Below, in pieces: positions 6,944 to 9,453 of a stretch of DNA of 9,453 nt. This DNA comes from JBMZCV01 sp049613665 (GTDB taxonomy: Bacteria > Bacteroidota > Bacteroidia > Chitinophagales > UBA2359), in NCBI GenBank assembly GCA_049613665.1, contig JBMZCV010000189.1, forward strand, positions 1 through 9,453, in the 5' to 3' direction. Made by a program: the position numbers and the translations under genes. The notes under the pieces were generated by a model. That model worked only from the letters and a program-made list of their open reading frames with translations, was not told the DNA's origin and did not search any database. The first letter of the stretch is position 1, and every line of letters starts with the position of its first letter.

Positions 6944-7351
6944 ATGAAAATGATAGAAAATAAAATAATGAAACCAATCAAAAGTAATCAAGAAAAAACG
7001 AGATATAGCGATGAGGAATTAAAAGAATTTGAAGCCTTATTGCACAAAAAATTGGATGCATCTCGTGGCGAACTCAATTATTTACAAGAGCAAATTCGTC
7101 GTTTGGTAGATAATCCAGACAACAAAATGTCGAGCCTAGAAGATGGTGTTGGTACGCTCGAAAAGGAATACCTCAACAAAATGGCAGCTCGACAGGCTCA
7201 ATACATTAAACATCTCGAAAACGCTTTGATTCGCATCAAAAACAAAGTCTATGGCGTTTGTAGAGTGACAGGAAGACTCATCAGAAAAGAACGGTTGAAA
7301 GCCGTGCCTCATGCTACTTTAAGTATTGATGCAAAAAGAATGAGAAAATAA
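6944..7351 (+). CDS. TraR/DksA-family protein with degenerate zinc site
   Basis: From the ATG at 6944 the protein has 135 residues, close to the usual length for Bacteroidota members. The opening motif TRYSDEELKEF, a predicted coiled-coil pair and the C-terminal segment YGVCRVTGRLI...ERLKAVPHATLSIDAK are typical of this branch. DksA/TraR proteins bind in the RNA polymerase secondary channel and modulate initiation; that role is inferred. Three of the four zinc-finger cysteines are replaced: counted from 6944, C106 remains, but the partners are T109, S127 and A130. The fold must be held without the usual C4 zinc. The frame stays open back to an ATG at 6854, but those 30 residues have no family resemblance. 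The ATG at 6944 follows a run of A residues, and the ATG at 6968 is another option. The gene is probably co-transcribed with ileS and ends at the terminator at 7491-7545. Confidence 0.85.
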   Translation: MKMIENKIMKPIKSNQEKTRYSDEELKEFEALLHKKLDASRGELNYLQEQIRRLVDNPDNKMSSLEDGVGTLEKEYLNKMAARQAQYIKHLENALIRIKNKVYGVCRVTGRLIRKERLKAVPHATLSIDAKRMRK

Positions 7352-7367
7352 TTTACACTTTTTGAAA

Positions 7368-7470
7368 TAAATAACTAGACAAATTGACGCTACAAATTGT
7401 AGAAATTAACATACTAAAATTCGACAAGTTAGTACCAATCGTCTATTTATTAAATTGTGTTTAGCACTTA
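7368..7470 (+). repeat. Dispersed repeat, copy 5 with paired stem changes
   Basis: ACTAGAC ends at 7380. The dyad is ATTAAC (7405-7410) with GTTAGT (7428-7433), and the tail ends in TTTAGCACTTA (7460-7470). The dyad span is again 29 nt and the distance from TAGAC to the dyad is within 1 nt of the ileS copy, although only 16 of 29 dyad bases are identical. The outer G-C pair has become A-T and the next pair is T-G, so the 6-bp stem is kept. It starts about 17 nt after the TraR/DksA stop codon. Confidence 0.65.
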
Positions 7471-7490
7471 TCTAAACTTTCTACTTAAAA

Positions 7491-7545
7491 ATAGTCATTA
7501 ATCAATGATAAATCGCTTATCAATGGTTAATGACTATATTTTTTT
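7491..7545 (+). terminator. Intrinsic terminator after the TraR/DksA gene
   Basis: A 21-bp stem pairs 7491-7511 with 7517-7537 around a 5-nt loop (ATCGC). It has one G-U pair and one A-A mismatch, and a seven-T run follows at 7539-7545. It closes the presumed ileS-TraR/DksA unit, with repeat copy 5 left inside the 3' untranslated region. The T-run merges with the -33 element of the next promoter. Confidence 0.92.
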
Positions 7546-7577
7546 GTAGCAAAACTGTTATAAAATATGTACTTTTG
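7543..7577 (+). promoter_or_regulatory. Promoter of the lspA-upstream RNA
   Basis: TACTTTTG at 7570-7577 fits the TAnnTTTG consensus and is followed by CG, as in the ileS promoter. TTTG at 7543-7546 can serve as the -33 element with a 23-nt spacer, slightly long. The start would be near 7584, about 350 nt before lspA, so the transcript must have a long leader or encode a separate RNA. Confidence 0.65.
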
Positions 7578-7583
7578 CGTCAA

Positions 7584-7783
7584 AAATCTGAACTTTTTTA
7601 TTCGTGAGATTTATATTATAATAAACATAGCTTTTTTTATTTCAATAGTTCAGACATTTATACATTTTTTTATCAAAGGTTTAAACATACTATTTTTTTT
7701 AGGCTAAGGCGGCCAATACTTTCAAGTTTAATGGCCTTTTGAACTGAAAAATAGTATGTTTCCCTTGCCAAAAGGTTTTTTTT
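7584..7783 (+). ncRNA. Candidate structured RNA (small RNA or lspA leader)
   Basis: No protein frame is convincing here, but the predicted transcript is well structured. First, TCTGAACT (7587-7594) pairs with AGTTCAGA (7647-7654). Second, a long compound hairpin spans 7674-7767. Its 15-bp perfect stem (7683-7697 with 7747-7761) extends outward through CAAAGG/CCTTG, and inside an internal loop sits a second stem (7706-7715 with 7732-7740, one bulged C) based on GGCCA/TGGCC. Third, a weak CCTT/AAGG hairpin (7763-7775) with eight T residues (7776-7783) could end the RNA. The CCTT strand can pair with either the long stem or the terminator stem, which would allow a switch. I cannot match it to a known RNA family by eye. 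The 5' and 3' ends are inferred from the promoter and T-run. Confidence 0.45.
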
Positions 7784-7937
7784 AAAAACTGAAAATTGTT
7801 ATAAAAAATGTCCGAATCATTGTTATTTAAAACCATTGAGAAATTAAGTTCATTGAAGTCTTAACTTTTCTTCATGCCTTAATGGTTATTAAAAAAAACA
7901 AGCTGAACCTTTCTTTTTTACCATAAAAAATATAAAG
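7784..7937 (+). other. lspA-proximal leader with possible 18-codon frame
   Basis: Between the candidate RNA's T-run and lspA lies AT-rich sequence with two competing small dyads: AACCATT/AATGGTT, and TTAAG/CTTAA around 7841-7865. An 18-codon frame (ATG at 7808, TAA at 7862-7864) starts after a short A-run. It could be a leader peptide or chance. I see no second TAnnTTTG promoter here, so lspA may depend on read-through from the promoter at 7543-7577. Confidence 0.3.
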
Positions 7938-8660
7938 TTGAAATCTACAAAAGTTAAAGCATTTACCGCATTTCTTATCGTTTTCTTAGTTTTATTATGC
8001 GACCAAGTTTTGAAAATTTGGATAAAAACCAACTTTAAAATAAGTGATAATTTGGAAATTTTTCCATGGTTTCATCTACATTTTGTCGAAAACAAAGGCA
8101 TGGCTTTTGGACTTCAACTCGGTGGCGAATATGGAAAGTTGGCTTTAAGTGTCTTTCGCATTGTAGCTGTATTTGGCATTGGCTACTTCCTCAAACGCCT
8201 CATCAAAGACAAAGATACATCATGGGGATTGGTGGCGAGTTTGTCGTTTATTTTGGCAGGAGCTATTGGCAATATCATCGACAGCACATTTTACGGCCTC
8301 ATTTTTTCGGATAGCATGGGCAAAATCGCTCAGTTTATGCCCGTAGAAGGTGGCTATGCCAGCTTGCTACACGGCAAAGTAGTCGATATGTTGTATTTTC
8401 CTTTCTACGAAGGCTTTCTGCCCGAAAGTGTGCCTTTCATCGGTGGCGATTATTTCATCTTTTTCCGCCCTGTTTTCAATATCGCAGACTCGGCTATCAC
8501 GACAGGTGTTTTATTCATCATTTTGTTTCAGCGTAGCTTTTTTGCACAACTAGACAAGCCTAAAGAAACTAAAGTGTTGGAAAATGTAGCTGCAAATGAT
8601 TCGGAAGACGATAATAATGATGGCGGAACGGCTACTAAGATTTTGGAAAAGCCGATGTAG
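7938..8660 (+). CDS. lspA: Lipoprotein signal peptidase (signal peptidase II)
   Basis: A 240-residue inner-membrane aspartic protease that cuts the signal peptide before the lipid-modified cysteine of prolipoproteins. Four membrane segments are visible, at about 7-24, 68-85, 98-116 and 180-199. Conserved positions are CDQ..K (21-26), NKGMAFG (52-58), GAIGNIID with catalytic D115, VVD (148-150) and FNIADSAI with catalytic D184. The serine after D115 and the longer periplasmic loop (about 118-175) are features I associate with Bacteroidota LspA. The last 35 residues form an acidic, low-complexity cytoplasmic tail outside the enzyme core. The start must be a rare TTG at 7938: an in-frame stop lies at 7890-7892, no ATG occurs between it and the first membrane segment, and the next ATG is at residue 55, inside the core. 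A TTG start suggests modest translation. The gene ends before a strong terminator. Confidence 0.95.
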   Translation: MKSTKVKAFTAFLIVFLVLLCDQVLKIWIKTNFKISDNLEIFPWFHLHFVENKGMAFGLQLGGEYGKLALSVFRIVAVFGIGYFLKRLIKDKDTSWGLVASLSFILAGAIGNIIDSTFYGLIFSDSMGKIAQFMPVEGGYASLLHGKVVDMLYFPFYEGFLPESVPFIGGDYFIFFRPVFNIADSAITTGVLFIILFQRSFFAQLDKPKETKVLENVAANDSEDDNNDGGTATKILEKPM

Positions 8661-8720
8661 GAAATGACATAAAAAAATATGTTTTAACTCAAGTTATACA
8701 TTATTCTAACTAAAATTTCT

Positions 8721-8768
8721 AAGAAGGAGAAAAGTATTTTTTAAAGTACTTCTCTCCTTCTTTTTTTT
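8721..8768 (+). terminator. Intrinsic terminator of lspA
   Basis: Positions 8721-8737 pair with 8746-8762, with one A-C mismatch and one G-U pair, around a loop of about 8 nt. The stem is purine-rich on the 5' side (GAAGGAGA), and eight T residues follow at 8761-8768. It lies 60 nt after the lspA stop codon. Confidence 0.9.
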
Positions 8769-8830
8769 AATAGTAGTTTGTTTATTTTTCAAAATGCCAA
8801 ACTGAAAAAAAGCAAGAATAAGAAAAAAAA

Positions 8831-8861
8831 TTTGTTTTTATTGTGACAATAGCTTAACTTG
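8831..8861 (+). promoter_or_regulatory. Possible promoter of the rhodanese gene
   Basis: TTTG at 8831-8834 and TAACTTG at 8855-8861 are spaced by 20 nt. The second element is one T short of TAnnTTTG. The start would be near 8868, about 26 nt before the ATG. Because lspA ends in a terminator, this gene needs its own promoter, which supports the call despite the imperfect match. Confidence 0.4.
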
Positions 8862-8893
8862 CAGCGATAACATACATTTATTGAAAAATAAAA

Positions 8894-9196
8894 ATGCAAA
8901 AAAAACATATTAACTTACAATATAAAGCTTTCTTAAAACGTTATAATAATAACGCCAACGCTATTTTACTAGATGTACGCACACTCCACGAATACGAAAA
9001 TGCACACTTACCATCAGCCACAAACATTGACATCAAAAGTAGCGACTTTCTAGAAGAAATAGCACTATTAGATAAACAAAAAAGTTATTTTATTTATTGC
9101 AGCAAAGGCATTAGAAGCATGAATGCGTGTATAGTCATGCAAAAAATGGGCTTTTTAAAGCTTTATAATTTAAAAGGGGGCTTAAAACCTGTTTAA
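8894..9196 (+). CDS. Single-domain rhodanese-like sulfurtransferase
   Basis: A 100-residue cytoplasmic protein with one rhodanese domain and no signal peptide. It carries LLDVRTLHEYENAHLPSATNI (residues 25-45), which contains the usual D27-R29 and HLP elements. The active-site loop is CSKGIRS (69-75), with C69 as the persulfide-forming cysteine, and the closing motif is NLKGG (92-96). The six-residue loop is of the sulfur-transferring type, not the longer phosphatase (Cdc25-like) type. Such proteins pass sulfane sulfur to acceptors; the partner cannot be told from this context. The protein stops five residues after GG, where many relatives have a few more residues including a tryptophan, so the tail may be slightly shortened. 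The gene stands alone between the lspA terminator and non-coding sequence. The ATG at 8894 follows an A-rich run. Confidence 0.9.
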   Translation: MQKKHINLQYKAFLKRYNNNANAILLDVRTLHEYENAHLPSATNIDIKSSDFLEEIALLDKQKSYFIYCSKGIRSMNACIVMQKMGFLKLYNLKGGLKPV

Positions 9197-9315
9197 ATCT
9201 TTTGTTTTGAGAAAAATATAGTTTTTGCAACATCTAAATAGCCTAGAATATTAAGCTGTTTAAATCTTATCCTTTAGTTTAAAAATAGCTTTTTCAATCC
9301 TTCAAAGTCTAAACA
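9189..9315 (+). repeat. Degenerate tandem duplication at the rhodanese 3' end
   Basis: CTGTTTAAATCTT occurs at 9189-9201 and again at 9256-9268, a period of 67 nt. Similarity continues in a looser way: an A-run, then ATAGTTTTTGCAA versus ATAGCTTTTTCAA, then CTAAATAGCC versus CTAAACAACC. The first unit contains the rhodanese stop codon. This looks like an old local duplication. No gene is visible between 9197 and the window end. Confidence 0.4.
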
Positions 9316-9431
9316 ACCACTTACTTATCAATCTAAAATCAATAGATTGCTTGTCTTAAAGCAGCTTTTAGTTATTTAAAAAACTTTTTTTCTTAGTTAA
9401 AAATATCGGTTCTTTGACAATTTGGGTGGTG

Positions 9432-9439
9432 CAAAGATA
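9432..9439 (-). promoter_or_regulatory. Minus-strand TAnnTTTG site at the window edge
   Basis: Read on the minus strand, 9439-9432 is TATCTTTG followed by CACC, an exact match to the Bacteroidota -7 element with its usual CA/CG context. The -33 element would lie beyond the window. A transcript from about 9425 would run leftward into DNA without any open frame. On the plus strand the neighbouring GTTCTTTGAC (9410-9419) resembles the boxA-like antitermination sequence of Bacteroidota rRNA leaders, so the site may instead belong to an rRNA operon starting to the right. Confidence 0.35.
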
Positions 9440-9453
9440 ACATAAGGAAGAAA

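Noticed and set aside
2476..7470. CRISPR array
   Set aside because: The repeat copies are degenerate, irregularly spaced by hundreds to thousands of bases, separated by genes, and no cas gene is present.
8066..8314. 82-codon plus-strand frame inside lspA
   Set aside because: It is an out-of-frame shadow of lspA, whose catalytic motifs are all in the other frame.
9219..9228. Plus-strand promoter TAGTTTTTGC after the rhodanese gene
   Set aside because: It has one base too many between TA and TTTG, and the nearest TTTG upstream is only 14 nt away, too close for a -33 element.

Overview
The window looks like a piece of a low-GC Bacteroidota chromosome, probably a Cytophagales-like lineage. Three things point that way. 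Start codons are preceded by A-rich runs, not Shine-Dalgarno sequences. The promoter-like sites have the TAnnTTTG form of the Bacteroidota primary sigma factor. The gene content also fits: a DAHP synthase/chorismate mutase fusion next to tyrA, and the order ileS - TraR/DksA-like gene - lspA. Every protein-coding gene I trust is of ordinary housekeeping type. The unusual material lies between the genes.

Layout. Positions 1-87 hold a strong hairpin ahead of an aromatic amino acid pair: tyrA (88-933) and a bifunctional DAHP synthase/chorismate mutase (993-2126). The pair ends at a perfect 14-bp terminator (2172-2210). Convergent to it is a small, uncertain lipoprotein gene on the minus strand (2228-2506), followed by a perfect 15-bp palindrome (2612-2644). 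About 660 bp of gene-free DNA with repeat copies then leads to a clear promoter and the 1106-codon type-2 isoleucyl-tRNA synthetase ileS (3306-6626). A TraR/DksA-family gene (6944-7351) follows, probably co-transcribed, and the unit closes at a long terminator (7491-7545). A new promoter overlaps that terminator. It starts a structured region of about 200 nt that looks like a small RNA or an lspA leader (about 7584-7783). The lipoprotein signal peptidase gene lspA (7938-8660, TTG start) has its own terminator (8721-8768). Last come a single-domain rhodanese gene (8894-9196), a small degenerate tandem repeat, and a promoter-like or rRNA-leader-like site at the right edge.

How the genes relate. 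The DAHP synthase/chorismate mutase supplies the first step of the shikimate pathway and makes prephenate. TyrA takes prephenate toward tyrosine, so the left operon controls both entry and a branch point. ileS, the TraR/DksA-like gene and lspA are growth genes (tRNA charging, RNA polymerase-associated regulation, lipoprotein maturation).

The most interesting signals are four. (1) A dispersed non-coding repeat family has at least five degenerate copies around ileS and its neighbours. Four copies keep a 29-nt dyad, and one of those shows paired base changes that preserve the stem. (2) There is an unassigned candidate structured RNA between the TraR/DksA-like gene and lspA. (3) The IleRS signature motif is the swapped form GIHH in place of HxGH, the form linked to very high mupirocin resistance in type-2 IleRS. 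(4) The TraR/DksA protein has lost three of its four zinc cysteines. I found no defence system, mobile-element gene, CRISPR array, tRNA gene or rRNA gene inside the window.
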